Below are positions 34,169-43,340 of a stretch of DNA of 64,000 nucleotides, in pieces. The stretch is from assembly GCF_001483135.1 (NCBI RefSeq), contig NZ_LNAL01000007.1, positions 682,001 through 746,000 of the forward strand. The letters run 5' to 3'. This DNA comes from Solirubrum puertoriconensis (GTDB lineage: Bacteria > Bacteroidota > Bacteroidia > Cytophagales > Hymenobacteraceae). The notes beneath the pieces were generated by a model that saw only the letters and a list, made by a program, of their open reading frames with translations, did no database searches and was not told where the DNA came from. Made by a program: the position numbers and the translations under genes. The number at the start of each line of letters is the position of its first letter. Position 1 is the stretch's first letter.

Positions 34169-35083
34169 ATGACTCCAACAGCACCCACATTGCAGCGGCT
34201 TTTGTTTGTAATGAACCCCATTTCGGGCGACATCGACAAAGCTGAGCTATCCGATTTGATTAAAGAAATATGCACCAGCCGAGGCACCGCCGCCGAGCTG
34301 TACAACACTACCGGTGAGAACGACCTGGAGCAGTTACGCGACAAGGTTGGCAGCAATGCCTACGACGCGGTTTTTGCCGCCGGCGGCGACGGCACCGTGA
34401 ATTTGGTAGCCCAGGCCTTGGTTAGCAGCGGCGTTCCGCTAGGCATTTTGCCGTTGGGCTCGGGCAATGGCCTTTCCAAAGACCTAGGCATTCCGCAAGA
34501 CGCCGAGCAGGCCCTGCACTTGGTATGGGAGCACCAAGTGAAGCCTCTTGATACGCTGGAGGTAGGTGGCCATTTCAGTACCCACCTCGCCGACCTAGGG
34601 TTTAACGCCCTAATCGTGGAGCGGTTTTCGTCTGGTGATACCCGCGGGCCGGGCGCGTACGTGCGGGTGGCTTTGCAGGAATATATGGGCTACGAACCCG
34701 TGCACTACCGCATCGTAACCGACCAGGAGACGTGGGAAGGCGAAGCTTTTATGCTTACCATTGCCAATGCGCGCACCTTCGGCAGCAATGTGGTTATCAA
34801 CCCCGATAGCCGCATGGACGACGGACGTTTTGAACTGTGCGTAATCGAGCCTTTTCCGGCTACGGCTGCTCCGGGCATTTTGTACCGCCTCTACACCAAC
34901 GATTTCGACGACTCGGAGTATACGCGCCGGTTGCGTTGCCGGCACGCGAGCATAGAAGTACCCGGGCAACAACAGGCATTGGTGCAAATTGATGGGGAGC
35001 CTATGCACTTGCCCCTGCCCATCCACATCGCGATTAAGCCGCAGAGCCTGCAGGTGTTGGCGCCTCCGTCTGCTGCTGAGTGA
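34169..35083 (+). CDS. Diacylglycerol/lipid kinase family protein (DagK/YegS type)
   Basis: 304 residues. DAG-kinase catalytic domain with GGDGTVN (72-78) and LPLGSGNGLSKDLG, NPISG near the start, and a C-terminal beta-sandwich (DGRFELCVI, IDGEPMHLP). Such proteins phosphorylate diacylglycerol, ceramide-like or other lipids. Bacteroidota contain sphingolipids, so the substrate is open. The last 50 bp overlap the 3' end of the convergent metallophosphatase gene. Confidence 0.92.
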   Translation: MTPTAPTLQRLLFVMNPISGDIDKAELSDLIKEICTSRGTAAELYNTTGENDLEQLRDKVGSNAYDAVFAAGGDGTVNLVAQALVSSGVPLGILPLGSGNGLSKDLGIPQDAEQALHLVWEHQVKPLDTLEVGGHFSTHLADLGFNALIVERFSSGDTRGPGAYVRVALQEYMGYEPVHYRIVTDQETWEGEAFMLTIANARTFGSNVVINPDSRMDDGRFELCVIEPFPATAAPGILYRLYTNDFDDSEYTRRLRCRHASIEVPGQQQALVQIDGEPMHLPLPIHIAIKPQSLQVLAPPSAAE

Positions 35084-36296
35084 AGCCCGTAGCAAATGCC
35101 CAGCGGAACACCGCCGGGGCCGGGGTACCTTGTGCATCGGTGGGTTCCCAGGTGTCGAGCCAAAGCTGGCCGTCGGCGTAGTAATCGAGCGAGAAGAAGC
35201 CTTTGTGCTCGTGCACGAAGGTGGCTTTGCCACCCGCCTCAACATACGCCGTTTTGCTGCCCGAACCGCTAACGAGGTAGTGCACGTCGCGCCGGTTGAA
35301 GTACTGGAGGTTGTGGTCGTGACCGGCGGCGTAAACCACCCCCGGAAACTGCCGCAACACCTGCAGCAACCGGCGGCGCATGCGCCGGTAGCGCGGATGC
35401 GACATATCCTCGGCAGCCCCTAGCACGCGGCGGTAAGCCGGGAACAGGGAGCCCACCACAGGCAAGGGCACGTAGGCCTTTTTGTGGGCCGCCGTAAGCG
35501 GAAACACGTGCTGTTTTACCGTGAACTTGCCCCCGTGCATAGCATTGGAGTACAGGGGGTGGTGGCCAGCTACTACCACGCGCCAGCCCCGGTACTGCTC
35601 GAGCAAGCTGCGGAGCTGCACAAAAGGTTGGCGCGAATCGGAAGCGGTGCAGCCTTGGCCTTTACCCAGGGGCCTAGGTCCGTTTTGCACCCACCACTGG
35701 GTATTCAGCACAATTAGCACCAGGCCATCGGCGAGGGGTAGCGCCACGGGCCCGGGGCAGCCATTGGGCGGTAAATAGTGGGCGGTGGGCAGGTGTTGCA
35801 GCACGTATTTCTCCTGCTCCAACAAGTAAGCGTAGCCATCGGCTCGGCCCTTGTTCCAGTCGTGGTTGCCGCTGAGGAATACTACTTGGCCCGGAAACTC
35901 GCGCAGCAAATCGAGTTGCACATTCATGCGAAGCTCGGCAGCGGCGCGGCGCGGATTGCCCATGGGCGGGATACCCGTGGGGTACACATTGTCGCCGAGG
36001 ATAACCACCGTGCCGTTGGGGCCGGCTTCTTGCAGCCACCGGCGCAGCAGGTTCAGCACAGGATCGGGGCCATCGGTAGCCACTGCGCCTAGGTCGCCAA
36101 CCAGGCAAATGCGGTGCACAGGCGCTGCGGGCGGCGGAGGCACGGCCGACCAATTGCGGGCTTTGGGCGCAATGTAGGGCTGGCGCCGGTGCTGGCGCTC
36201 CTGCCAATAGCGGTAGAGCAGCCAAATACCTAGGGCGGCAATGGCCAGTAACGGCAAAAGGTATGGTGAAAACGGAAGTGGCAACATGCGGGGCAT
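35034..36296 (-). CDS. Membrane-anchored calcineurin-like metallophosphatase
   Basis: About 420 residues from the ATG at 36296. An N-terminal membrane helix (YLLPLLAIAALGIWLLYRYW) is followed by a metallophosphoesterase domain with all blocks: GDLGAV, GDNVYPTG, GNHDWNKG, GHHPLYS, GHDHNLQYF. Acid phosphatase/purple-phosphatase-like layout; the substrate is unknown. The catalytic domain probably faces the periplasm or cytoplasm next to the membrane. The stop lies inside the convergent lipid kinase gene. Confidence 0.9.
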   Translation of the reverse strand: MPRMLPLPFSPYLLPLLAIAALGIWLLYRYWQERQHRRQPYIAPKARNWSAVPPPPAAPVHRICLVGDLGAVATDGPDPVLNLLRRWLQEAGPNGTVVILGDNVYPTGIPPMGNPRRAAAELRMNVQLDLLREFPGQVVFLSGNHDWNKGRADGYAYLLEQEKYVLQHLPTAHYLPPNGCPGPVALPLADGLVLIVLNTQWWVQNGPRPLGKGQGCTASDSRQPFVQLRSLLEQYRGWRVVVAGHHPLYSNAMHGGKFTVKQHVFPLTAAHKKAYVPLPVVGSLFPAYRRVLGAAEDMSHPRYRRMRRRLLQVLRQFPGVVYAAGHDHNLQYFNRRDVHYLVSGSGSKTAYVEAGGKATFVHEHKGFFSLDYYADGQLWLDTWEPTDAQGTPAPAVFRWAFATGFTQQQTEAPTPAGSAA

Positions 36297-36409
36297 AAAC
36301 GCGTCGGTATACGGCAAATGCGGCCTCGCGGGGGCATGGCAGTCCAATAAGCAGCTTAGCAGCTAGAAGCTAGGTTACCTAGGGCCGAACATGGTGGCCT
36401 AAGTGGTGC

Positions 36410-37048
36410 TCAAAAGTTGGGCGGCGTTAGATGTTTGAAATGCCCGTTTTGCCGCACGCGCTCCTTCAGCTTTTCCGACTGCTGCAGCACCGGCAATACA
36501 CGCTCCAGATGCTCCAGCACGGTTTCTTGCCGTTCGGTTTCGCTTAATGAGCTAAGCAGTTGGTATTCCTGCTCGGTATTCAGCCCTAGGTGGTGCGCAA
36601 TATCAAAAGTACTGTAGGCAGGGTCGAGGTCGATGAACAGCTTCTGCAGCCCCAAAATGTTGTACAGCTGCTCTATGAGGGCCGTGATGCGCTGCCGCAA
36701 CACCGGGTCGGCCGTTGGCTCGTCGTGCAGTTCCTCTACGTAGGCTGCTGCATAAAGCTTGCCCGGAGCTTGCTTGAGCACCTCCTGAATGCGAAAACGC
36801 CTGAAGCCCAAAGTGCGAACATCCGACTCGCCCGAAGGATAAGTGCGCTCGAGCTTTACGAGCCGCATTTCGGTACCGATAATCTGCAGATTATCGTCGA
36901 GGTAAGGCGGAATGCCGAAGGTGATGTTGCTGGCCACGCAATCGGCTATTAGTTGCCGGTAGCGCGGCTCAAAAATGTGCAGGTTCAGCTTTTCGCCGGG
37001 GTACACCACCAGGTTGAGCGGGAAGATCGGCAACAATCGAAGTGACAT
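36410..37048 (-). CDS. LON N-terminal (substrate-binding) domain protein
   Basis: 212 residues from the ATG at 37048 (MSLRLLPIFPLNLVVYPGE). Stand-alone LON substrate-binding/PUA-like domain: LFPL-type start, LHIFEPRYRQLI, FGIPPYLDDN, IGTEMRLVKLERTYPSGESDV, and helical C-terminal half. There is no AAA or protease domain, so it is not Lon protease; the role of these stand-alone proteins in bacteria is unclear. The longer frame to 37333 overlaps the divergent mtgA gene and is rejected. Confidence 0.88.
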   Translation of the reverse strand: MSLRLLPIFPLNLVVYPGEKLNLHIFEPRYRQLIADCVASNITFGIPPYLDDNLQIIGTEMRLVKLERTYPSGESDVRTLGFRRFRIQEVLKQAPGKLYAAAYVEELHDEPTADPVLRQRITALIEQLYNILGLQKLFIDLDPAYSTFDIAHHLGLNTEQEYQLLSSLSETERQETVLEHLERVLPVLQQSEKLKERVRQNGHFKHLTPPNF

Positions 37049-37169
37049 AGCAGTAGCGGCAAACCCTGGGCATAAGGTACAATGCCAAGGCTTAGGTTGG
37101 ATGGGTTGGGTGTTAATTTCGCCGCCGTATGGCCGGCGTACGTCGTGCCGATTTTTAACCAACAGGCCT

Positions 37170-37919
37170 ATGGCAGAGTTTGCTGAGCAGCTACGGCTAG
37201 CACGGCGAGTGGCATTGCAGGTGCTAGCATCCGTGTTTTTAATGTCGGTGTTGTGGGTACTGCTGTACCGTTGGGTTTCGCCCCCGGCCACCTGGCTGAT
37301 GCTGGAGCGACGCAGCCACCGGCCCGAAGCCAACTATGGCGGCTTGCTGCCCGAAGATGCCTCGCGCAAGATTCACTACGATTTTGTGTCGCTCGACGAA
37401 GTGTCGCCCCAACTGCCGCTGGCTTTGGTGGCAGCCGAAGACCAACGCTTTTTGATGCACCACGGCTTCGACGCCGATGCCATCATCAAAGCCGCGAAGC
37501 ACAATTTTGGCGAAAAAGGTGGGGGCATTAGGGGTGGCAGCACCATTTCGCAGCAAGTAGCCAAAAACGTGTTTTTGTGGCAGGGGCGTAGCTACGTGCG
37601 CAAGGCCGCCGAGGCGTATTTTACGGTGCTGATCGAGCTGCTCTGGAGCAAACGGCGCATCCTGGAAGTGTACCTGAATGTGGCCGAAATGGGCGACTGC
37701 GTGTTCGGAGCCGAAGCTGCGGCTCAAAAGCACTTCGGGCGTTCGGCCAAAAAACTCACGCCCTCGCAGGCGGCAATGCTGGCGGCTGTGTTGCCCAACC
37801 CGCTTAAGTTTAGGGCTGGCAACCCGGGGCCGCAGGCCCGCGCCAAGCAGCGCCGCGTGCTGCGCAACATGCACCGGCTGGGCGGTACCCGCTTTATTGC
37901 CAACGTTCTGGAACATTAA
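37170..37919 (+). CDS. mtgA: Monofunctional biosynthetic peptidoglycan transglycosylase
   Basis: 249 residues. An N-terminal membrane helix (about 18-36) anchors a GT51 glycosyltransferase domain, which polymerises lipid II into glycan strands. Catalytic Glu90 lies in AAEDQRFLMHHGFD; GGSTISQQVAKNVFL, KRRILEVYLNVAEMG and the final PNPLKF motif are all present. The ATG at 37170 is preferred because it opens the membrane helix. The next gene starts 6 bp later and is probably co-transcribed. Confidence 0.95.
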   Translation: MAEFAEQLRLARRVALQVLASVFLMSVLWVLLYRWVSPPATWLMLERRSHRPEANYGGLLPEDASRKIHYDFVSLDEVSPQLPLALVAAEDQRFLMHHGFDADAIIKAAKHNFGEKGGGIRGGSTISQQVAKNVFLWQGRSYVRKAAEAYFTVLIELLWSKRRILEVYLNVAEMGDCVFGAEAAAQKHFGRSAKKLTPSQAAMLAAVLPNPLKFRAGNPGPQARAKQRRVLRNMHRLGGTRFIANVLEH

Positions 37920-37925
37920 GTAGCC

Positions 37926-38387
37926 ATGCCTACCCTCAAGAAACTAGCCCTAAGTGTGCTGTGCGGTGTGTGGCTGCAGGCCTGTACGGCCGCCAAGCCC
38001 GGCACCGCCCAAACTTTTGCCCGCGACGAGCAGCAAATTCGGGCCGTGCTAAGCACCCAAACCGCTGCCTGGAACCGCGGCGATGTAGCCGCTTTTATGC
38101 AAGGCTACTGGCAGAGCGATTCGCTGTTGTTTATCGGCAAAAACGGGCCCACCCGCGGTTGGCAACGCACCCTCGAGAATTACCGCCGCAGCTACCCCGA
38201 TGCAGCCGCCATGGGTCAACTCTCGTTTTCGCAGCTACGGGTGCATCCCATTGGCGCCGATGCTGCCCACGTGGTAGGGCACTGGCAGCTGGCCCGACCC
38301 ACCGCAGGCGACGTGGGCGGCTGGTTTACGTTGCTCTTCCGCAAGATCGAGGGCAAGTGGGTGATTGTGGCCGACCACTCGAGCTGA
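37926..38387 (+). CDS. SnoaL-like/DUF4440 lipoprotein
   Basis: 153 residues, with signal peptide and lipobox LQAC. Mature part is an NTF2-like fold: QIRAVLSTQTAAWNRGDVAAFMQGYW, FIGKNGPTRGWQRTLENYRR, and the C-terminal strands FTLLFRKIEGKWVIVADHSS. DUF4440/SnoaL-like proteins in Bacteroidota are often exported and have no established role. Six bp after mtgA, so it is probably translated from the same message. Confidence 0.85.
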   Translation: MPTLKKLALSVLCGVWLQACTAAKPGTAQTFARDEQQIRAVLSTQTAAWNRGDVAAFMQGYWQSDSLLFIGKNGPTRGWQRTLENYRRSYPDAAAMGQLSFSQLRVHPIGADAAHVVGHWQLARPTAGDVGGWFTLLFRKIEGKWVIVADHSS

Positions 38388-38429
38388 TGCCGTGGTTATC
38401 TGCTGCGAGTGATTAGTTGCCAGTAAAAC

Positions 38430-38469
38430 AGCAAAGCGCCCGTTGCCGATTGGCAACGGGCGCTTTGCT
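38430..38469. terminator. Bidirectional terminator, 18-bp perfect stem
   Basis: Arms 38430-38447 and 38452-38469 around the loop GATT, between convergent genes. T content is low on both sides. Confidence 0.8.
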
Positions 38470-38515
38470 TTGATACGGGTAGAAGTACAAGGTGTGCGCC
38501 TAAGTAGCTGACAAC

Positions 38516-39664
38516 TCACTTTACTTCGCCGGGGTCTTCGGGCGTGGCTTCGTCCTTTTCTTTTTCGGCCTGTACGGCTTGCACGCTTTCGCTGAACACC
38601 AGGCCCGAAGCGGCCGCGTGTTCGGCAGCGTTTACGGTGTCCTTCACCAGCAACATTTCTACCTGTTCGCCGCGCAGCTCCTTCGATACGCGCTCCACCA
38701 TTGCGGAGCGCTCGGGCAGGTTTACATCGCGGATGTAAATGGCCAAAATACGACCGGGATGGCGGCGCACCACCTCGCGGTAAATGTTGGCATCCTCCTG
38801 GCCCGAGTCGCCGATGAGCACGAACGGCAGCTGCGGGTAAGTGAGCAGCAGGTTGTCGAGTTCCTTGAGCTTGTGGCCGTGGTGCTCCGAGGCGTCGCCT
38901 TGTTGTTTGCGCTTCAGGGCCATATCGCGCAGCAGCAGCGGGCCGGGCGGAATGTTGTTTAGCGCCAGGAAATCTTCGAGCAGATCGTAGAGGTTCCAGG
39001 GCGAGGAGCTGACGTAGAAGAAGGGGTTGTTGCGCTTGCCGTTGCGGCCCAGCTGCAACTGCCGGTAAAACTCGGCTACGCCTTTGAATGGCATGCGCGA
39101 GCGAGCATTGCGCAGCAGCACGGTGCGGGCCATGCGCATGATGTCGGTGGCGGAGGTTTGGATAACGGTATCGTCGAGGTCGGAAATGATGCCGTACTCG
39201 GCATCGGCGGGGGGTACCAGCACCGGTGCCGTGCTGATGCGCATTTCGGGCAGGGGAGCAGCTACTTGCAGCAGTTCTACCTCAACGGGATGCCACAGGT
39301 AATCAACCGGGGCATTGAGCCGCTGGGGCTCGATGTTCAGGGTAAAGTAACCTTCCTCGTCGGTAACTACGGTGTGCTCCGAGCCGTCGCCGGGCCTGAT
39401 GCAAAGGTGCGCACCGGGGATTTCCTGCGAGTCGAACCGGCGGTACATGTTGAGCAGGTTGTGCAGGTACGAGTCGGAAGGGTCGGGCTCGGTGATGCCT
39501 TTGTTGGTAAGCACGCGGCCCTTTACATACAGTCGGTTGGGGGTACCGTAGCTGCGGTACGGCAGCACTTGTACGGGGTGCAGCAAACCTAAACGGGTGC
39601 GGGCACGCCGCAGCAAATCGTCGGCGTTTTCGGCAAGGTTGCTGAGGTGGTTGAGTAGCGACAT
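38516..39664 (-). CDS. App1-type (DUF2183) phosphatase-domain protein
   Basis: 382 residues from the ATG at 39664. It is a HAD-superfamily phosphatidate phosphatase-like protein: nucleophile motif ISDLDDTVIQTS (about 160), FYVSSSPWNLYDLLEDFL, and FVLIGDSGQEDANIYREVV. A beta-rich domain precedes it (about 40-150: YVKGRVL, LCIRPGDGSEHTVVTDEEGYF). App1 in yeast dephosphorylates phosphatidate; the bacterial role is unknown. Cytoplasmic, with a charged Glu/Lys-rich tail. Confidence 0.88.
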   Translation of the reverse strand: MSLLNHLSNLAENADDLLRRARTRLGLLHPVQVLPYRSYGTPNRLYVKGRVLTNKGITEPDPSDSYLHNLLNMYRRFDSQEIPGAHLCIRPGDGSEHTVVTDEEGYFTLNIEPQRLNAPVDYLWHPVEVELLQVAAPLPEMRISTAPVLVPPADAEYGIISDLDDTVIQTSATDIMRMARTVLLRNARSRMPFKGVAEFYRQLQLGRNGKRNNPFFYVSSSPWNLYDLLEDFLALNNIPPGPLLLRDMALKRKQQGDASEHHGHKLKELDNLLLTYPQLPFVLIGDSGQEDANIYREVVRRHPGRILAIYIRDVNLPERSAMVERVSKELRGEQVEMLLVKDTVNAAEHAAASGLVFSESVQAVQAEKEKDEATPEDPGEVK

Positions 39665-39762
39665 GGGTGTGTAGGAATGGCGGTAAGCTACACAACGGAG
39701 CAAAGCCCCTTGCCGTTGAGGAATTTCCTAGGTCGTTACCATCCGATTAAGGTTTTTAACTC

Positions 39763-40290
39763 ATGCTCAGAGTTATTTTTATTGCCGCAACGTTGTTGCT
39801 GGCCGCGTGTGCAGGGCGCATCGGCGGCCCAGGGCTAGGGGCTGACGCGGTTGAAATACAAGTGCAGGCCCAAGCCGCTTCGGCCTACAACATTGCGTGG
39901 CTGCGGGCCACCATCAGCAACCGCGGCACTCGCCCAATACGCCTTTTGCAACTGCCCGATACCATCGAAACGGCCTGTGCACCTTCGGCCAACCTGACCG
40001 TGCGAGGCCTCACGCCCAAAGCCGACACAGCCGCCGTTTGCAGGCGGTGCCCCGCACCTGGCTCGGCTACGCGCTATGTAGTGCTGCGCCCCGGCCAGCA
40101 GCTTACCACCAATTTTCAAATCGACTTCAACCGCGTGCTGCCGCGTGCGGTAGCCGATACGCTGGGCCAGTGCCTGCGCTACAACAACCGCACCCTAGGT
40201 GAGTACCGCTTTTGGGTGCAGTATCAGCCAGTAGGCAACATCCACCCCGCCACGAATAGCAATATCGTGAGCGTATACCGCAAACAATAA
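39763..40290 (+). CDS. Hypothetical lipoprotein
   Basis: 175 residues with a lipoprotein signal (MLRVIFIAATLLLAAC). The mature part is beta-rich (AWLRATISNRGTRPIRLLQL, RYVVLRPGQQLTTNFQIDF, EYRFWVQYQPVG) with four Cys, including a CRRCP pair, which suggests disulfides. It looks like an Ig-like or cohesin-like single domain, but I cannot assign a family. Likely anchored in the outer or inner membrane facing the periplasm. Confidence 0.7.
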   Translation: MLRVIFIAATLLLAACAGRIGGPGLGADAVEIQVQAQAASAYNIAWLRATISNRGTRPIRLLQLPDTIETACAPSANLTVRGLTPKADTAAVCRRCPAPGSATRYVVLRPGQQLTTNFQIDFNRVLPRAVADTLGQCLRYNNRTLGEYRFWVQYQPVGNIHPATNSNIVSVYRKQ

Positions 40291-40317
40291 GGCCAGCCAC
40301 TTACCGTGGCTGGCCTT
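40289..40317. terminator. Hairpin terminator
   Basis: Perfect 12-bp stem AAGGCCAGCCAC/GTGGCTGGCCTT, loop TTACC, between convergent genes; overlaps the end of the upstream stop codon. Confidence 0.8.
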
Positions 40318-40342
40318 TGGTAATGGCTGCGTAGGCCGAAGC

Positions 40343-41161
40343 TTACAGCAGGTTTTTCAGCTCCTGGAAGTTGCTATTGTTGACGTTGCGGTTGGTACAG
40401 TTCAGCTCGGTGGCTTTGGTGTTAATGGCCTGAACGCGCGAACCCGGATCGGGGTGGGTGCTCAGGAACTCGGGGCCGCTTGCTTGGCCTTCGGCTTGCG
40501 CCTTCTCGAAGAAGCCAGCCGTACCGTTGCAAGCGTAGTGGCCGGTTCCATTAAGGTACACAACCGAGTACTCGTCGGCCTCGCGCTCAAAGTCGCGGCT
40601 AAACTTCAACTGACCTAGGCCAGCCGCAATTTGCGCCAGCTGGTTGGGGTTTTCGCCCAGTACCACGCTCAGCAACAGACTAATACCATACTGATTCTGG
40701 AGCTGGCGCGAGGTGTGGCGGCGGTCGGCGTGGGCAATTTCGTGGCCGATTACGCCCGCCAGCTGGCTTTCGTTATCGAGGTACTTAATCAGGCCCGTGA
40801 ACACGTAGATGTGGCCACCGGGCGTAGCAAACGCGTTTTGCGTCTGATCATCCTTGATGATCTTCACATCCCACGGAAACTCGTTGCGGTACTGCAACTG
40901 GCCCGAGTTCAGCACGCGGTTTACTACACCATCGAGCAATTGATAGGCCCGGGCATTGCGCGCATCAGTACGCTCGAGCAATTGACCTTTGGAGCGGTAC
41001 GTGGAGTCGGTTTGGTGAGCAACCTGCTCGCCAAGGGCTTTATCGTCTTCGACGCTGAACAGCACCGGGTTGCCGTTTTCATCGGTGCAAGAAGAAGTGG
41101 CGCCTAGGGTAAAAGCCAGGGCACCCAGCAGGTATAGGCGAGAGAAAGAGCGTCGGAACAT
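40343..41161 (-). CDS. M48-family zinc metalloprotease B (lipoprotein)
   Basis: 272 residues from the ATG at 41161; signal with lipobox ATSSC at residue 25. The M48 domain has HEIAH (140-144), FEREADEYSVVYL with the third zinc ligand, and FATPGGHIYVFTGLIKYL. The C-terminal FLSTHPDPGSRVQAI motif also occurs in M48 protease A at 33256 (FLSTHPNPGNRVGVL), so they are distant paralogues of the BepA/LoiP quality-control type. Envelope location through a lipid anchor is likely. Confidence 0.92.
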   Translation of the reverse strand: MFRRSFSRLYLLGALAFTLGATSSCTDENGNPVLFSVEDDKALGEQVAHQTDSTYRSKGQLLERTDARNARAYQLLDGVVNRVLNSGQLQYRNEFPWDVKIIKDDQTQNAFATPGGHIYVFTGLIKYLDNESQLAGVIGHEIAHADRRHTSRQLQNQYGISLLLSVVLGENPNQLAQIAAGLGQLKFSRDFEREADEYSVVYLNGTGHYACNGTAGFFEKAQAEGQASGPEFLSTHPDPGSRVQAINTKATELNCTNRNVNNSNFQELKNLL

Positions 41162-41343
41162 AGCGGTGAGTAGAAAATGGTAAGTGGGTAAGAAGCCAGC
41201 GGCTGGCTGAGCTGAAAGAAAAAACGGTGCCAAAAATGCTGGCGGCTCCGATACGGCGCGCCAGCAGGGTGCGTTGCACTACTCCGCTGCGGAGGTACTT
41301 TTTTACGTAGTTTTCGGCGCAAACTTAAAGCGGCAAAATTGGT

Positions 41344-42144
41344 ATGAGGGCACGTTCTGCAGCAGTGTTGGGCACTGTATTGGCGTTGTGGATGCTTACT
41401 CAGGCAGTTACGGCTCGGCCGCGCAGCACCGGTTTTTTAAACCGAACCCTGCAGAGCAACGGCATTACTTACCGCTACCAGGTGTATGTGCCGGCGGGCT
41501 TTTACGAGCGCAAAGGCAAGTGGCCGGTAGTGCTTTTTTTGCATGGGGCCGGAGAGCGTGGAACCGATGGCTTGCAGCAAACGCAGGTGGGCTTGCCTGC
41601 CAGCATCCGCAAGCATATGGAGCGCTGGCCCGCCGTGGTGGTGATGCCGCAGTGCCCCGCCGAGCAGTACTGGACAATGCCGGCCATGTATCAGATGGCC
41701 ATGACAGCGCTGGAAAAAAGCACCCGCGAGTTCCGCGGCGATGCCCAGCGCATTTACCTCACCGGCCTCTCGATGGGCGGGTATGGCTCCTGGAAATTAG
41801 CAGCTACATACCCCGGTAAATTTGCCGCCGTGGTGCCCATTTGCGGCGGGGCCATATTGCCGGCTGTGCTCAAAGCCAACGATGCCCCCAACCCCACGCT
41901 TTACGGGCAATTTGCGCAAGCCATTGGCCGCAGCGCACCGGTTTGGACGTTTCATGGCGCCCAAGACTCCATTGTGCCCGTAACGGAAACCCGTCAGTTG
42001 GTGGCGGCCCTGCAGGCAGCGGGCGGCAACGTTCAGTACACTGAGTACCCCGAAGCCGGGCACGACTCTTGGACAGCCGCCTACGACGACCCTGCGTTGC
42101 CGCAATGGCTGTTTCAGCAACATTTACCTAGGACAGGCAAATAG
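41344..42144 (+). CDS. Exported alpha/beta-hydrolase (esterase/PlpA-type)
   Basis: 266 residues, signal peptide to about residue 24. Alpha/beta-hydrolase of the prolyl-oligopeptidase/phospholipase-carboxylesterase type with triad Ser143 (GLSMGG), Asp208 (HGAQDSIVP) and His240 (PEAGHDSW); the oxyanion region is LFLHGAGERG. Similar proteins occur near glycan-degradation genes as carbohydrate esterases, but no such neighbours are here. Substrate unknown. A terminator follows. Confidence 0.88.
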   Translation: MRARSAAVLGTVLALWMLTQAVTARPRSTGFLNRTLQSNGITYRYQVYVPAGFYERKGKWPVVLFLHGAGERGTDGLQQTQVGLPASIRKHMERWPAVVVMPQCPAEQYWTMPAMYQMAMTALEKSTREFRGDAQRIYLTGLSMGGYGSWKLAATYPGKFAAVVPICGGAILPAVLKANDAPNPTLYGQFAQAIGRSAPVWTFHGAQDSIVPVTETRQLVAALQAAGGNVQYTEYPEAGHDSWTAAYDDPALPQWLFQQHLPRTGK

Positions 42145-42173
42145 CTGCCAACAGCCATTTGCACGTATGAACA

Positions 42174-42199
42174 AAGGCCCGCTCAGTAACGCGGGCCTT
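42174..42199 (+). terminator. Terminator of the esterase gene
   Basis: Stem AAGGCCCGC/GCGGGCCTT followed by CGTTGCTTTT, ahead of the topoisomerase start. Confidence 0.75.
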
Positions 42200-42223
42200 C
42201 GTTGCTTTTACCGCCCTCCCGAT

Positions 42224-43339
42224 ATGGCTGTTGCCAACACAACCCTCCGCACCAAAGTCAAGAAGAAGAAACTCATGCCCGTTGAAGCCGACGTGCACGA
42301 GCTTTATAAAGACCCCGCCATGCAAGCCGAACTGGCCGGTCTGCGCTACGTTACCGATACCAAACCCGGCATTACGCGCCAATCCGGCAAGGATGGTGCT
42401 TTTGCTTACCTCGATGCCAAGGGCCAACCCCTAGCGGATGAGAAAATTCTTGCGCGTATCAACGGCATGGTAATCCCACCGGCCTGGACTGACGTGTGGA
42501 TTGCGCCCACCGCCAACGCCCACTTGCAAGTAACCGGCCGCGACACCAAAGGGCGAAAGCAGTACATCTACCACCGCCTTTGGGACCAAGCCCGCAGCCT
42601 TACCAAGTTTAGCCGCTTGCGCGCGTTTGGCGAGAAGCTGCCCGAGTTGCGCCAGCGCATCCGCAAAGACCTAGGCCGCCCCAACCTCGATAAGCAAAAG
42701 GTAGTAGCCGTGGTGCTGACGCTGATGGATCAGTCGTTCATTAGGGTAGGCAACCGCGAGTACGCCAAGAAAAACAAGAGCTACGGCCTTACGACCTTGC
42801 GCGACAAGCACGTGAAGGTAGACGGTGCCGACATCCGCTTCAGCTTTGTGGGCAAAAAGGGCGTAGCGCACGACGTGACCCTGCACGACCGGAAGCTGGC
42901 TCGTTTGGTGCAGAAGTGCAAGGAGATACCCGGCCAGCACCTGTTTCAGTATTTCGATGCCGATGGGCAGCGGCAGGAGCTGGAATCGGGCGATGTAAAC
43001 GAGTACCTGCGCGAGGCTACCGGGCTGGCGCTATCGGCCAAGGATTTCCGGACTTGGGGCGGCACCGTAAAGATGGTAGAGTGCCTCGAGAGCGTACTGC
43101 ACGAAGAGCCCGAACTGTCCAAAGACAAGGTGCTGAAAAAGGCCGTGAAAGACGTAGCCAAGAACCTCGGCAATACTCCCACGGTATGTTCAAAGTACTA
43201 CATTCACCCGCAAGTAGTCGAGCTCTTCAGCTCCGATAAGCTGATCGACTACTTGCGCCGCCACGACGCCGACCCCACCGAAAACGACCTGCTTTCGCCC
43301 ACCGAGCACTTGGTGCTGGATATGCTCTCTGAAGTTTAA
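42224..43339 (+). CDS. DNA topoisomerase IB
   Basis: 371 residues. Type IB (poxvirus-like) topoisomerase, which relaxes supercoils by nicking one strand through a 3'-phosphotyrosine. N-terminal domain (YVTDTKPGITRQ, IPPAWTDVWI), core with KGRKQYIYH (catalytic Lys/Arg region), FIRVGNREYAKKNKSYGLTTLRDKHV and FVGKKGVAHD, and the C-terminal catalytic Tyr in SKYYIHPQVV. The ATG at 42224 is preferred, because the earlier in-frame ATG at 42167 would place a terminator hairpin inside the coding region. Confidence 0.93.
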   Translation: MAVANTTLRTKVKKKKLMPVEADVHELYKDPAMQAELAGLRYVTDTKPGITRQSGKDGAFAYLDAKGQPLADEKILARINGMVIPPAWTDVWIAPTANAHLQVTGRDTKGRKQYIYHRLWDQARSLTKFSRLRAFGEKLPELRQRIRKDLGRPNLDKQKVVAVVLTLMDQSFIRVGNREYAKKNKSYGLTTLRDKHVKVDGADIRFSFVGKKGVAHDVTLHDRKLARLVQKCKEIPGQHLFQYFDADGQRQELESGDVNEYLREATGLALSAKDFRTWGGTVKMVECLESVLHEEPELSKDKVLKKAVKDVAKNLGNTPTVCSKYYIHPQVVELFSSDKLIDYLRRHDADPTENDLLSPTEHLVLDMLSEV

Positions 43340-43340
43340 A

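Noticed and set aside
36975-37170. N-terminal 65-codon extension of mtgA and 95-codon extension of the LON-domain gene
   Set aside because: The two extensions overlap each other on opposite strands; both conserved proteins start cleanly at 37170 and 37048.
42167-42223. Earlier ATG for topoisomerase IB
   Set aside because: The interval contains the esterase terminator hairpin, so it is not coding.
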